A program made the position numbers and the translations under genes. A stretch of 23,565 bases of DNA. Source: CAZBQG01 sp964493945. Its GTDB lineage: Bacteria > Pseudomonadota > Alphaproteobacteria > Rhodospirillales > UBA2165. Shown here piece by piece: positions 15,276-23,515 of this stretch. The notes under the pieces are model-generated. The model did not search any database. It was not told where the DNA came from and was given only the letters and a program-made list of their open reading frames with translations. Each line of letters opens with the position of its first letter. Within the stretch, counting starts at the first letter, position 1. The stretch spans positions 1-23,565 of the forward strand of contig CAZBQG010000029.1 in assembly GCA_964493945.1 (NCBI GenBank), given 5' to 3'.

Positions 15276-16994
15276 TTACTGTTCCGCTAATATGATGGCC
15301 GCCACTTTTTCGCCCACCATGATGGTCGGGAAATTGGTGTTGGCGCATGGCACGGCGGGCATGATGGAGGCATCGCAAATGCGCAATCCTTCCATGCCGT
15401 AAACCCTGGCCGATGGATCGGTTACCGCGCCTGGATCATCCGGTGCCCCCATGCGGCAAGAACAAGATGCATGGAAATGGCCCAGCACGGCCCGCTTGAT
15501 CCAGCTATGCAGCACGTCGTCGTCTTTCATCAAATCATCAATGCCATGCTCATCGGCCATCATTCGGTTGATCAACAGGCGCCTGATCGGCCCGGATGCG
15601 TCCATCACCTGCCCGCCCAGCCAGGTCTGGAAACGGTTGAATTGGCTATAGACGGCTACTTTCCGCGCCAGATCCGAATAGCTGATGGGGAAGACATCGT
15701 GAATGGTATCCTGAAACGTCGGGTGGGCCTGCAGGCGGATCATCATGCGCGTGCCGATGGCCAGCCGCTCCAAATCCCGCTCGTCCGAACACATGTTGAA
15801 ATCCACATCGGGTTCGGCCAGGGGATCACTGGCATTAAGCCGCACTTCGCCCGTGGAATAGGATTTGTTGACCCACAGCATGATCAGCCCCAGCCTTTCG
15901 CCCACCGAATGCCAAAAGGATTTGTTCATGGGGATCATATACATGTCGCCCGCCGGGCACCCCTCGACACTCGATGACCAGCGGAGCCCGGCATACATGG
16001 GATAGCGCAATCCGGCGGGCAGGCGGGCCGGGCGCTTCATATAGCAGCCCAGATTGACGCCCGGATGTTCCATCAGATGCTTGCCAACACCCGGTTTGTC
16101 CAGCACCACTTCGATGCCCCGCTCGGCCAGTTCGGCCCCCGGCCCGATGCCCGACCGCATCAAAAGTGCCGGCGTGTGCAATGCGCCGCAACTGGCGATC
16201 ACTTCGCCCGCATTTATGTCCACGGCTTGACCGTTTTGCTCCACCCGCACCCCCGTCACCCGGGTGCCGTCCAATAAAAGCTTTTGCGCCCGGGCGCCCG
16301 ACAGAATATGCAGATTGGGTCGGGCGCGGGCTTCTTTGGTCAAATAAGCCGTCGCCGTCGATATGCGCCGCCCTTCCGTGTTGGCGATGGCGATGGGGAA
16401 ATAGCCATCGCCAAAATTTGCGTTATTGTCCTTGATGTCGGGCCAGCCGTCTTCCTTGATGGCTTCCAGAAATCCCTTGGTGAAACCGGGCCAGCGGTCC
16501 TCAAATGTGCGCCTGACGATCATGGGGCCGTCCGCGCCATGGATGCCGCCCGGATAATCCGCATCCGTTTCCATCTTTTGGAAATAGGGCAGCACATCCT
16601 CCCAGCCCCAGCCCTTGGCGCCGGCCGCTTCCCACCCGTCATAATCGGTGGGCACGCCCCGGAGCGAAATCATGCCATTGACCGAAGACCCCCCACCCAT
16701 GACCCGGCCTTGCGCATACCGCACCCGCTTACGCTGATCGGGCGCATTGCTGGGCTTGGGCGGAAAGGCCACGGTCTGGCCCCAGGTGAAGCGGGGATTT
16801 CCGTGGGCCGTGCCGGCGAGCACGTCTTTCAATTCCATGGGCTCCTGGCCTGGCTGGAAATCCTCACCGGTTTCCACCAAAAGCACCTTAATCGATGATC
16901 GCTCGCTCAGCCGAGACGCCAGCACGCAGCCAGCGGCACCGCCGCCGGCCACCACATAATCAAAATCCTGTCCTGCAAAATCCCCGATCGCCAT
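15276..16994 (-). CDS. GMC-family FAD-dependent alcohol oxidoreductase
   Basis: The 572-residue protein resembles choline dehydrogenase and other GMC alcohol dehydrogenases. The N-terminal dinucleotide fold has VVAGGGAAGCVLASRL (about residues 14-29). GRVMGGGSSVNGM is the GMC FAD signature, near 96-108. The C-terminal catalytic region has His508 in HASCSCRMG and Asn554 in the CANTNFPT segment, the usual His/Asn pair. GMC enzymes oxidise primary alcohols or sugars to aldehydes, passing electrons to quinones or oxygen. As first gene of the minus-strand block before an aldehyde-type molybdenum hydroxylase, it may oxidise an aromatic or allylic alcohol such as a cinnamyl alcohol. The substrate is inferred only. 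There is no signal peptide. Confidence 0.93.
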   Translation of the reverse strand: MAIGDFAGQDFDYVVAGGGAAGCVLASRLSERSSIKVLLVETGEDFQPGQEPMELKDVLAGTAHGNPRFTWGQTVAFPPKPSNAPDQRKRVRYAQGRVMGGGSSVNGMISLRGVPTDYDGWEAAGAKGWGWEDVLPYFQKMETDADYPGGIHGADGPMIVRRTFEDRWPGFTKGFLEAIKEDGWPDIKDNNANFGDGYFPIAIANTEGRRISTATAYLTKEARARPNLHILSGARAQKLLLDGTRVTGVRVEQNGQAVDINAGEVIASCGALHTPALLMRSGIGPGAELAERGIEVVLDKPGVGKHLMEHPGVNLGCYMKRPARLPAGLRYPMYAGLRWSSSVEGCPAGDMYMIPMNKSFWHSVGERLGLIMLWVNKSYSTGEVRLNASDPLAEPDVDFNMCSDERDLERLAIGTRMMIRLQAHPTFQDTIHDVFPISYSDLARKVAVYSQFNRFQTWLGGQVMDASGPIRRLLINRMMADEHGIDDLMKDDDVLHSWIKRAVLGHFHASCSCRMGAPDDPGAVTDPSARVYGMEGLRICDASIMPAVPCANTNFPTIMVGEKVAAIILAEQ

Positions 16995-17071
16995 CGCTTC
17001 CGCCCTTTCCGTGCCTGTCGATTGCTTGCTAACCTATGTCAGAATTCATCCACGGGAAAGGGAAGCCCTCG

Positions 17072-17203
17072 ATGAACGGAAAAATGATCGGGCTCAAAGA
17101 CGTCGCCGGCAATGATTTTGACGCTTATCTGGGGGCTACACGCCTGGGCGCGGCGGCGGTGGCCCATGAGCGGACGTTTGAGATGTTCGAGCGGAACTTG
17201 TAA
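17072..17203 (+). CDS. Small hypothetical protein of 43 residues
   Basis: ATG 17072 has a good ribosome site (AAAGGGAAG, about 6 bases before) and opens a 43-codon frame ending TAA at 17201-17203, just before the sulfotransferase. The product begins MNGKMIGLKDVAGNDFDAYL and ends in a charged helix-like segment (AHERTFEMFERNL). The phrase GNDFDAYL faintly recalls the N-terminal strand of dienelactone hydrolases, so it might be the stub of a deleted gene. This resemblance is weak. It is 20 bases upstream of the sulfotransferase start and could act as a leader or as a small protein. No known domain was recognised. Confidence 0.45.
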   Translation: MNGKMIGLKDVAGNDFDAYLGATRLGAAAVAHERTFEMFERNL

Positions 17204-17223
17204 CACTGAGGGGGATTTTTTTT

Positions 17224-18141
17224 ATGAATCAACCCATCGAATGGCCGGAAAAGACGCGCGAGATCAAAAACTGGGCGATGGATTCGACCTACTGGAACGA
17301 GTTCGAATTCCGTGGCGACGATATCATCATCAGTACCTGGCAAAAGGCGGGCACCACCTGGGTTCAGCAGATCGTTGCCCAATTCATCTTCAACGGCGAG
17401 ACCGAAGGATTGCCGGTCGCCGATATATCGCCTTGGCTCGAACTCCGCCTGCCGCCCCTGGAAGAGAAACTGCCGGAGATCATTGCCCAGGAACACCGGC
17501 GGTTTTTGAAAACCCATCTGCCGGTGGATGCGCTGGTCTTTTCGTCCAAGGCAAAATACATCTATATCGCCCGCGATGGCCGGGACTGTCTTTGGAGCCT
17601 GCACAACCACCATATTTCCTGGAATGATCTGTTGTATGAGCTGGTGGATGCCCTGCCCGATTTTGGCACCACACCCAAGCGGCTTGAAACCAACGATGTG
17701 AGGCAATATTATCTGGATTGGTTCAACGACAATGATTTTCCCTTCTGGCCATTTTGGGAAAATATCCGCACCTGGTGGGAAATCCGTGACCTGCCCAACG
17801 TCTATTTCCTTCATTTCCAAAATCTTGTCGATGACATGGAAGGCGAGATGCGCAAGATCGCCGCGTTTTTGGATATTCCCATCGATGAGGGCAAATGGGA
17901 CCAAATGGTCCATCATTGCAGCTTCGATTATATGAAAAACAACGCGACCCTGAGCACGCCTCTGGGGGGAGTGGTGTTTGAAGGGGGCGCCAAGACCTTC
18001 ATCAATAAAGGCACCAACAACCGCTGGCGCGACACTCTGACCGAAGAAGATAATCAGGCCTACGAGGCCCGCGCGATCCAGGAACTCGGCCCTGATTGCG
18101 CCCATTGGCTGGCGACGGGAGAGATGGCTGGCAGGGATTAA
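17224..18141 (+). CDS. PAPS-dependent sulfotransferase (cytosolic/aryl type)
   Basis: The 305-residue Sulfotransfer_1 protein has the PAPS-binding loop TWQKAGTTWVQQI (38-50, Lys41), matching the family pattern TYPKSGTTW. The likely catalytic His98 is in FLKTHLP. The 3'-phosphate site is YIARDGRDCLWSLHNH (114-129), and a C-terminal KGTNNRWRD replaces the usual RKG..GDWK. The enzyme transfers sulfate from PAPS to a hydroxyl, probably of a phenol, alcohol or lipid. A TGAGGGGG ribosome site and a run of eight T precede ATG 17224. It is transcribed away from the GMC gene and its last 4 bases overlap the converging LivM gene. A link with the catabolic genes is not evident; modification or detoxification of a phenolic is one possibility. 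Confidence 0.92.
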   Translation: MNQPIEWPEKTREIKNWAMDSTYWNEFEFRGDDIIISTWQKAGTTWVQQIVAQFIFNGETEGLPVADISPWLELRLPPLEEKLPEIIAQEHRRFLKTHLPVDALVFSSKAKYIYIARDGRDCLWSLHNHHISWNDLLYELVDALPDFGTTPKRLETNDVRQYYLDWFNDNDFPFWPFWENIRTWWEIRDLPNVYFLHFQNLVDDMEGEMRKIAAFLDIPIDEGKWDQMVHHCSFDYMKNNATLSTPLGGVVFEGGAKTFINKGTNNRWRDTLTEEDNQAYEARAIQELGPDCAHWLATGEMAGRD

Positions 18142-19151
18142 TCCCCGTCATCGTTCACCAGCCGGCGGCTTACGGGGAAAAGCTGCAGGCCGAACCGGTC
18201 CGATATCAGTCCCCATACGCCGCCCGGTGCCTTAAGCATGATAAGAATGGCGATGGCCCCCATCAGTATGAGATAGAGAGACCCGAAATCGGCGAACAGT
18301 TCGCGCAGTGCGATATAGATCACCATGCCGATGATCGGACCTTCCAGCGTGCCGATGCCGCCCACCACCACCATGAAGATGACCACCACCGTCCAGTCAT
18401 TGATGCTGAACCCCGCTTCCGGTGAGAGCCGCAGCTTCTGCAAAAAGATGAGCGATCCCACAAAGCCCGTACAGGTGGCACTGGCCACATAGATGAACAG
18501 CTTGGTGCGGAATACATTGACCCCCAGGCTACCCGATGCGGGTTCGGAATCCCGGATGGCGGTCAGGGCCAGTCCCTGGCGTGAGCGCAAGATCAAATAG
18601 ACCACACCAAAAATCAAGATGCAGAGCCCCAGGGACATCCAATATTCGATCATCTCCCGGCTGTCGCGGCTGCCCGATACCTGGCGCACGATGGCCGGCG
18701 TCAGGGACATGCCCGACCCGGCGCCCAACTGCTCGATCTGGCTGGCGCCGAGGGCGAAAATTTCGGCCACGACCCAGGTGCCGATGGCGAAATAATGGCC
18801 GCGCAGCCGGAATACGGCAAAGGCGACGGGGATGGAAATCAATCCGGCGAAAGGTCCGGCCAGGGCCATGGCCCCAAAAACATGGATGCCCAGCGAATCC
18901 GTCATATAAAAAAGCGCGTAGGCGCCAAGCCCCACAAAGGCTTGCTGGCCGACCGAGACCAGCCCGGCATAACCGGCGAGCAGGTTCCACAACATGGCCA
19001 GCGCCAAGTAATAGGCCATTTCCGCGACCAGACGCATATCGCCGGGAGAGCCCCAAAAAGGCATGGCCACAAGGCCCAGCAGAACGATCACGGCGGCCAC
19101 CGAAAAAATCTGGCTGGCCCGTGTCCCCCGTTCCACATGGTGCTGGGCCAT
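18138..19151 (-). CDS. livM: Branched-chain amino acid-type ABC transporter permease, LivM family
   Basis: The 337-residue polytopic membrane protein has the LivM signature NLLAGYAGLVSVGQQAFVGL (about residues 56-75), the cytoplasmic coupling segment ILRSRQGLALTAIRDSE (around 208-225) and GGIGTLEGPIIG near 270-281. It is the second permease half of the Liv/HAAT importer and is last in the operon, 2 bases behind livH. The family takes up branched-chain amino acids, amides, urea or aromatic acids depending on the binding protein. The gene symbol denotes family only. Confidence 0.93.
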   Translation of the reverse strand: MAQHHVERGTRASQIFSVAAVIVLLGLVAMPFWGSPGDMRLVAEMAYYLALAMLWNLLAGYAGLVSVGQQAFVGLGAYALFYMTDSLGIHVFGAMALAGPFAGLISIPVAFAVFRLRGHYFAIGTWVVAEIFALGASQIEQLGAGSGMSLTPAIVRQVSGSRDSREMIEYWMSLGLCILIFGVVYLILRSRQGLALTAIRDSEPASGSLGVNVFRTKLFIYVASATCTGFVGSLIFLQKLRLSPEAGFSINDWTVVVIFMVVVGGIGTLEGPIIGMVIYIALRELFADFGSLYLILMGAIAILIMLKAPGGVWGLISDRFGLQLFPVSRRLVNDDGD

Positions 19152-19153
19152 GT

Positions 19154-20023
19154 TCAGTCCCTCGTCCGCTGAAACAGCCCGCTGGGCCGGATGATCAAAA
19201 TGACGATGAAGGCCAGATGCCCGGCCAGAATCTGCCAGGTGGGCGACAAGGCCGCGCCAATCGCCTGGGCGATGCCGAGAACGATGCCGCCGGCCAGGGT
19301 GCCCCAGATATTTCCCAGCCCGCCGATGATCACGGCTTCGAAGGCGAGGATCAGGCGGATCGGCCCGGCCGCCGGATCGAAATTTGTCCGGATGGCGAAG
19401 AGCACGGCGGCGAGTGCGGTAAAGGCCATAGCGATCCCCATAGCCAGGGCAAACAAATGACGCTTATCGATGCCCAGCAATTCGGCCGTATCGGCATCGT
19501 CGGAGACGGCGCGGAAGGCACGGCCCAAGCGTGTCCTGTAGAATAGAAACTGCAATCCGCCCAATGAAATAACGGCGACGCCAAAGGTGATCATGGGAAA
19601 TACGCCAATCGCCATGTCGCCGGGCAACATCAGGCTTTCGGTTTCAATCTCGCCCAATTTCAGCCGGTGGGTATGGGCACCGAAGCTCAGCAAAAGCCCG
19701 TTCTGAATGATCACGGAAATGCCGAAGGTAACTAACAGGGGGGGCAGCAAGCCGCCCTCCAGGGTGAAGTTGAGAAGCCCCCGCTGCAATAGGTAACCCG
19801 CCGCGAACATGGCGGGCAGCACCACCACCAGTCCGGAAATGGGACCAAGCCCCGTGGTCTCGACGACGATCAGCGCCGCATAGGCCGATAAGACAATGAG
19901 ATCGCCATGGGCGATATTGACCAGGCGCATGATGCCGAAAGACAAAGACAATCCGATGGCGAACAGCCCATAGAGCCCGCCTAAAAGGCAGCCCTGTACA
20001 AGTATGTTCAGCCAATCCGACAT
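19154..20023 (-). CDS. livH: Branched-chain amino acid-type ABC transporter permease, LivH family
   Basis: The 289-residue membrane protein has LivH hallmarks: an N-terminal GLSLSFGIMRLVNIAHGDL (about 24-42), the coupling loop GRAFRAVSDDADTAELLGID (about 168-187) and GGLGNIWGTLAGG near 235-247. It pairs with LivM to form the channel and docks on LivF/LivG. It starts 9 bases after the LivF stop, consistent with one transcript from the binding-protein gene. Confidence 0.93.
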   Translation of the reverse strand: MSDWLNILVQGCLLGGLYGLFAIGLSLSFGIMRLVNIAHGDLIVLSAYAALIVVETTGLGPISGLVVVLPAMFAAGYLLQRGLLNFTLEGGLLPPLLVTFGISVIIQNGLLLSFGAHTHRLKLGEIETESLMLPGDMAIGVFPMITFGVAVISLGGLQFLFYRTRLGRAFRAVSDDADTAELLGIDKRHLFALAMGIAMAFTALAAVLFAIRTNFDPAAGPIRLILAFEAVIIGGLGNIWGTLAGGIVLGIAQAIGAALSPTWQILAGHLAFIVILIIRPSGLFQRTRD

Positions 20024-20032
20024 AATTCCCGC

Positions 20033-20731
20033 CTAAACTCCGAAATAGGCCCGGGTGATCGCCTCGCGGTCGAAACCGTCCGTCGGCGCACTGAGCGCAA
20101 TGTGCCCTTCCTGGAAACAATAAAACCTAGCGGAGGCATCAAGGGCCCGGTTGATATCCTGCTCGACGATGATCACCGTCGTGCCGTCACCCGTGATGGC
20201 GTCAAGACAGGTATAGATGTCCTGGATGACCACGGGCGCCAGGCCCAGGGACAGCTCGTCGCACAATAAAAGCCTGGGATTGCACATCAGTGTCCGCCCA
20301 ATTGCCGCCATCTGTTGCTGGCCGCCCGAAAGGGAGGGTGCGGGCAGTGTGCGAAGGTCTTTCAGGACGGGAAACAGATCATAGACCCGGGCAAGGTTCC
20401 AAGGGCCCGGACGTTCGCAATAGCCGCCAAGCTGCAAATTTTCCTCGACGGTCAGGCTGGGAAACAGGCGGCGGCCTTCGGGCACCATGGCAATCCCCAG
20501 CCGGACCATTTCGTGGGGCGTGCGGTGACCCATGGATTGTCCGTCAAATTCGACCATATCCGGTTCCGTGTTCAAGGTACCCGCGATGGCCCGCAAAAAG
20601 GTGGTCTTGCCCGCGCCGTTGGCCCCGATGATGGCTACGGTTTCGCCCTCTTCGGCCACCAGATCAATGCCGAACAGAGCCTGGAAATCTCCGTAGAAGG
20701 CGGAAAGTTCATGGGTGGCCAGTAGGCTCAT
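20033..20731 (-). CDS. livF: Branched-chain amino acid-type ABC transporter ATPase, LivF family
   Basis: The 232-residue ATPase has Walker A GANGAGKT (36-43), signature LSGGQQQ (134-140) and Walker B LLLCDE (154-159). The phrase MVPEGRRLFPSLTVEENL is typical of LivF. It forms the energising pair with LivG. Its ATG overlaps the LivG stop by 4 bases (ATGA), so the two are coupled in translation. Confidence 0.94.
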   Translation of the reverse strand: MSLLATHELSAFYGDFQALFGIDLVAEEGETVAIIGANGAGKTTFLRAIAGTLNTEPDMVEFDGQSMGHRTPHEMVRLGIAMVPEGRRLFPSLTVEENLQLGGYCERPGPWNLARVYDLFPVLKDLRTLPAPSLSGGQQQMAAIGRTLMCNPRLLLCDELSLGLAPVVIQDIYTCLDAITGDGTTVIIVEQDINRALDASARFYCFQEGHIALSAPTDGFDREAITRAYFGV

Positions 20732-21453
20732 GATGCCGGAATCCCCATATAGACTTCCCGCACCTGGGCATCCTGCATGACCTGGTGAGGATCACCTTCG
20801 GCCAATTTGCGCCCGAAATTCATCACCACCAGCCGGCTGGCGATGGACAGCAGCGCATGCACGATATGTTCGATCCAGATGATGGTGACGCCTTTGGCAT
20901 GGATCGCCCGGATGGTCTCTACCAGCTCGTTGCATTCATGTTCGGTCAAGCCGCCGGCGATCTCGTCCAACAACAAAAGCCTGGGCCTCATGGCGATGGC
21001 GCGGGCCAGTTCCAGCCGCTTGCGCTGCAAAAGGGTCAGGCTGCCGGCGGGCAGGTTGGCCTTGTCCAAAAGCCCGGTCAGGGCGAGCACCTCGGCGCAA
21101 CTCTCATAGCTCTCCGCCTCGCTTTGGCCACTGCCGAATATGGCGCCCACCAGAAGATTTTCAAAGACCGACATATTAGCGAAGGGATGGGGTATCTGAT
21201 AGGAGCGCCCCATGCCCAACCGGGAGCGGAGATGAGGCGCCAGATTTGTGATATCCGTGCCCTGGAAGCTGACCCGGCCGCCATTGGGGCTGAGATCGCC
21301 GGTGATCAGATTGAACAGGGTGGATTTACCCGCCCCGTTGGGCCCGATGATGGCCAGTGCTTCCCCTTCCTGGACCGAAAGCGCCATCTGGTCCACCACC
21401 ACCAGCGCGCCAAAGCTTTTGGACATTTGGTCCAGTTCGAGAAGCACGGTCAT
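20728..21453 (-). CDS. livG: Branched-chain amino acid-type ABC transporter ATPase, LivG family
   Basis: The 241-residue ATPase has Walker A GPNGAGKS (37-44) and Walker B LLLLDE (159-164). In place of the canonical LSGGQ there is LTLLQRKRLELARA (139-152), a variant common in one branch of LivG-like ATPases, so activity is not in doubt. The phrase IGRSYQIPHPFANMSVFEN is replaced here by MGRSYQIPHP, typical of LivG Q-loops. It follows the binding-protein gene by 48 bases with an AAGG ribosome site. Confidence 0.93.
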   Translation of the reverse strand: MTVLLELDQMSKSFGALVVVDQMALSVQEGEALAIIGPNGAGKSTLFNLITGDLSPNGGRVSFQGTDITNLAPHLRSRLGMGRSYQIPHPFANMSVFENLLVGAIFGSGQSEAESYESCAEVLALTGLLDKANLPAGSLTLLQRKRLELARAIAMRPRLLLLDEIAGGLTEHECNELVETIRAIHAKGVTIIWIEHIVHALLSIASRLVVMNFGRKLAEGDPHQVMQDAQVREVYMGIPAS

Positions 21454-21501
21454 GATTTACCTTGCCGTCTGGCGGTGGCCGTATCGTCAGGCAACGGTGT
21501 C

Positions 21502-22833
21502 TTAGCCGTACTTGACCGGCTCGAACGAGCTGTCCAGCGGAATATCCGGCGCCGAGCCGTTAAAGACCGTGTGCAGATCGTAGGCGAAGCGCTTGCCCTT
21601 CTTCCACTGACCGCCGACCAGCGGCGTGGTGCAGACATTTTTCACCGGGTTGAGCTTGCCGCCCTTCCAGGTGATGGGACCAACCAGGGAGTTGTAGTCG
21701 GTCTCGGTGATGGCTTTCAGTATGTCTTTCGGCTTGAGGCTGGCCGAGCGCTTGAGGGCGTCGATGGCGACTTCCATGTTGGCGTGCTTGAAGCCGATGG
21801 GTTGGGTCCACTGTTTGCCGGTAGCCGCCGTATAGGCATCGCAGAACTGCTGCGCCGTCTGCCCGGTCAGGCCCGAGCGGAAGGGATGGTGCTGCGACCA
21901 CCAGACTTCCGTCGAAATGCCTTCGCCCCGCTTGCCCAGCGCCTCAACCGCCTGCGGGAAAAGCACGGCCTTGGGCGGTGTCATGATCTTCGGGCGGAAA
22001 CCCTGCTGGGCGCACTGGGTCCAGAAGGTGGCGAATTGTGGCGGATTGAACATGCCGCAGGCGATGTCCCCGCCATTTTTCTTAAAGCCCCGGATCTGGG
22101 CCGTAAAGTCGTCCGAATGGGCCGGATAAAGGCCCAGCTGATGCACCTTCAGCCCCTTGGCGCGGAAGGCCGGCGGCATGCCATGGTCGCCATTGGCGGC
22201 GATGCCGTCCGCGTCGTTGATGAATACGGTGGAGACGATCTTGTTGGTCGACATGGTCAGCCACATATCGGCGAACAAATTGGCCACCTGATCGAAGCCC
22301 CAGAAGAAGTGATAGGTCCATTCAAAACCTACTTTCGGGTTGCCGCGGCGGCCGAAGAACCAACTCTGCCACGGATCGTCCGCGGTGACGCAGGGCACGC
22401 CGTTCAATTCGCACTGGGCCGCCACCGGGATGCAGGTGTCCGACGTCGACGAAGCGGTCATGAAGTCGACCCGGTCTTTGTTGATAAGCTGGGCCGCAAC
22501 CTCGGAGGCGCGGTTTGGGTTGGATTGGCTGTCCTTATAGATGATCTCCACCGGATGGGTCTGGCCGCCGACCTTGATGCCGCTCTTGAGCGCCTTGCGC
22601 AGGCCGGCCAGAGCAAACTGGTCGGCTTCGCCGAAAGCGGCGATGGGCCCGGTCTGCGGGCTGACCATACCGATCTTGATGGTCCGCCCGGCACCCAACA
22701 CGAAGGGTGCGGGAAAGGCGGAAAGGGCAGCGCCGGCAGCCATCGCGCCGCCGCCATATTTAAGGATTTTGCGGCGGCTAACGGTTTTCTTGGTGGGTTT
22801 GGCCGGGCCGGATGATTTGGATTTGGAACTCAT
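21502..22833 (-). CDS. ABC transporter substrate-binding protein (LivK/HAAT family) with Tat-type signal
   Basis: The 443-residue periplasmic binding protein starts with a long leader holding a twin-arginine motif (SRRKILK, Arg20-Arg21), then a hydrophobic stretch (GGGAMAAGAALSAFPAPFVL) and a likely cut near residue 48. The mature part begins TIKIGMVSPQTGPIAAFGE, the standard start of Leu/Ile/Val-type binding proteins, and includes ASSTSDTCIPVAAQCE and FINDADGIAANGD. Family members in catabolic clusters often bind aromatic acids or amides rather than amino acids; the ligand is unknown here. It is first in the five-gene transporter operon. A GGGAG ribosome site precedes ATG 22833. Confidence 0.92.
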   Translation of the reverse strand: MSSKSKSSGPAKPTKKTVSRRKILKYGGGAMAAGAALSAFPAPFVLGAGRTIKIGMVSPQTGPIAAFGEADQFALAGLRKALKSGIKVGGQTHPVEIIYKDSQSNPNRASEVAAQLINKDRVDFMTASSTSDTCIPVAAQCELNGVPCVTADDPWQSWFFGRRGNPKVGFEWTYHFFWGFDQVANLFADMWLTMSTNKIVSTVFINDADGIAANGDHGMPPAFRAKGLKVHQLGLYPAHSDDFTAQIRGFKKNGGDIACGMFNPPQFATFWTQCAQQGFRPKIMTPPKAVLFPQAVEALGKRGEGISTEVWWSQHHPFRSGLTGQTAQQFCDAYTAATGKQWTQPIGFKHANMEVAIDALKRSASLKPKDILKAITETDYNSLVGPITWKGGKLNPVKNVCTTPLVGGQWKKGKRFAYDLHTVFNGSAPDIPLDSSFEPVKYG

Positions 22834-22890
22834 AATAATTACTCCCTATTGAAATTTATCTTTAATGGCGGCGGTATATTTTCCTGAAAA

Positions 22891-22920
22891 ATTATTAGCC
22901 CAGCAGGGGGGTAAAAGCAA
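22891..22920 (-). promoter_or_regulatory. Candidate sigma-70-like promoter for the Liv-type transporter operon
   Basis: On the minus strand TTGCTT (22920-22915) and AATAAT (22896-22891) are separated by 18 bases, about 58 bases upstream of the binding-protein start. The -10 matches the consensus at 5 of 6 positions; the -35 only at TTG. It is a reasonable but unproven promoter. Confidence 0.35.
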
Positions 22921-23515
22921 GTCCGGGCCGTGGATGCCAGCCGGGGCGCAATTGGGCGGGCAATCAAACGCCACGCCGCCAGCCTCACGGTGCTTTTATT
23001 AAGTTGGTCCATCCCGCCAACCTCAGGCTAAATCGCCAGCAGCCCCCAAACCCCCGGGGGGTTTGGACGAGCGCGCCACGGTGTGACGCACAAGGGGGGC
23101 GACCGCGCCGAGGGGCGCGAGCCAAGGGGGCGGATGCCCCCGCCCGGCGCCTGAGGGAACAAAAAAAAGACTCCGCCCTTGGCGTCAGGGAAGGCATGGC
23201 TGGGACGGGCATCTTCCTCTTTTCCTCCATCCTCCGAGGGGGAGGGCCGGGGTGGGAGGTAAGAAAAAGAAAGCCGTTTACCAAGGCTGGGTGGAGGCAC
23301 CATTGGTTCCAATGAAAATGGCAGGCGCGTTGATGAGGTAGTCGCCGCCGGGTCAATAATTGTTTTCAGTGCTCCGCGCTTGCGGGAATTGTTGACCTGG
23401 CCGTTCTTTATGGCTCATGTACTATTTTTGCTAATGGCCGAAAAAAACAGAAACCATCCGCTTCCGCAATTCAATACAATCCAGAAATACAACCAAAATT
23501 CTTTACTATTTCAAC
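22921..23515. other. Non-coding, GC-rich stretch with short inverted repeats; possible interspersed repeat
   Basis: No reading frame here looks like a protein. Possible frames on both strands give low-complexity Pro/Arg/Gly text without a ribosome site. The middle (about 23040-23280) is very GC-rich, with runs of G and C and an A-run (23161-23168). It contains a GGGGGAGGGCCGGGGTGGGAGG segment of the kind seen in dispersed non-coding repeats of GC-rich proteobacteria, quoted here in part only. After 23400 the sequence becomes AT-rich up to the insertion sequence. Confidence 0.45.
23046..23066. repeat. Strong hairpin (inverted repeat)
   Basis: CCAAACCCCC is followed, after one G, by its exact reverse complement GGGGGTTTGG. 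With almost no loop the perfect hairpin would open a few bases, but the symmetry is striking. It may terminate transcription or mark the edge of a repeat element. Confidence 0.5.

Noticed and set aside
2206..16994. Furan (hmf-type) degradation cluster, because UbiD, GMC oxidoreductase, molybdenum hydroxylase and a crotonase-fold enzyme occur together
   Set aside because: The third hydroxylase subunit is missing, the crotonase-fold protein is HCHL-like, and the CoA ligase is NDP-forming. A hydroxycinnamate pathway explains more, though furan chemistry cannot be fully excluded.
20785..22815. 676-codon + strand frame across livG and the binding protein
   Set aside because: It crosses two real genes on the other strand and has composition typical of GC-rich antisense frames.
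22985..23356. Several overlapping 90-120 codon frames
   Set aside because: Pro/Arg-rich low-complexity text, no ribosome site, on both strands at once; more likely non-coding repeat.
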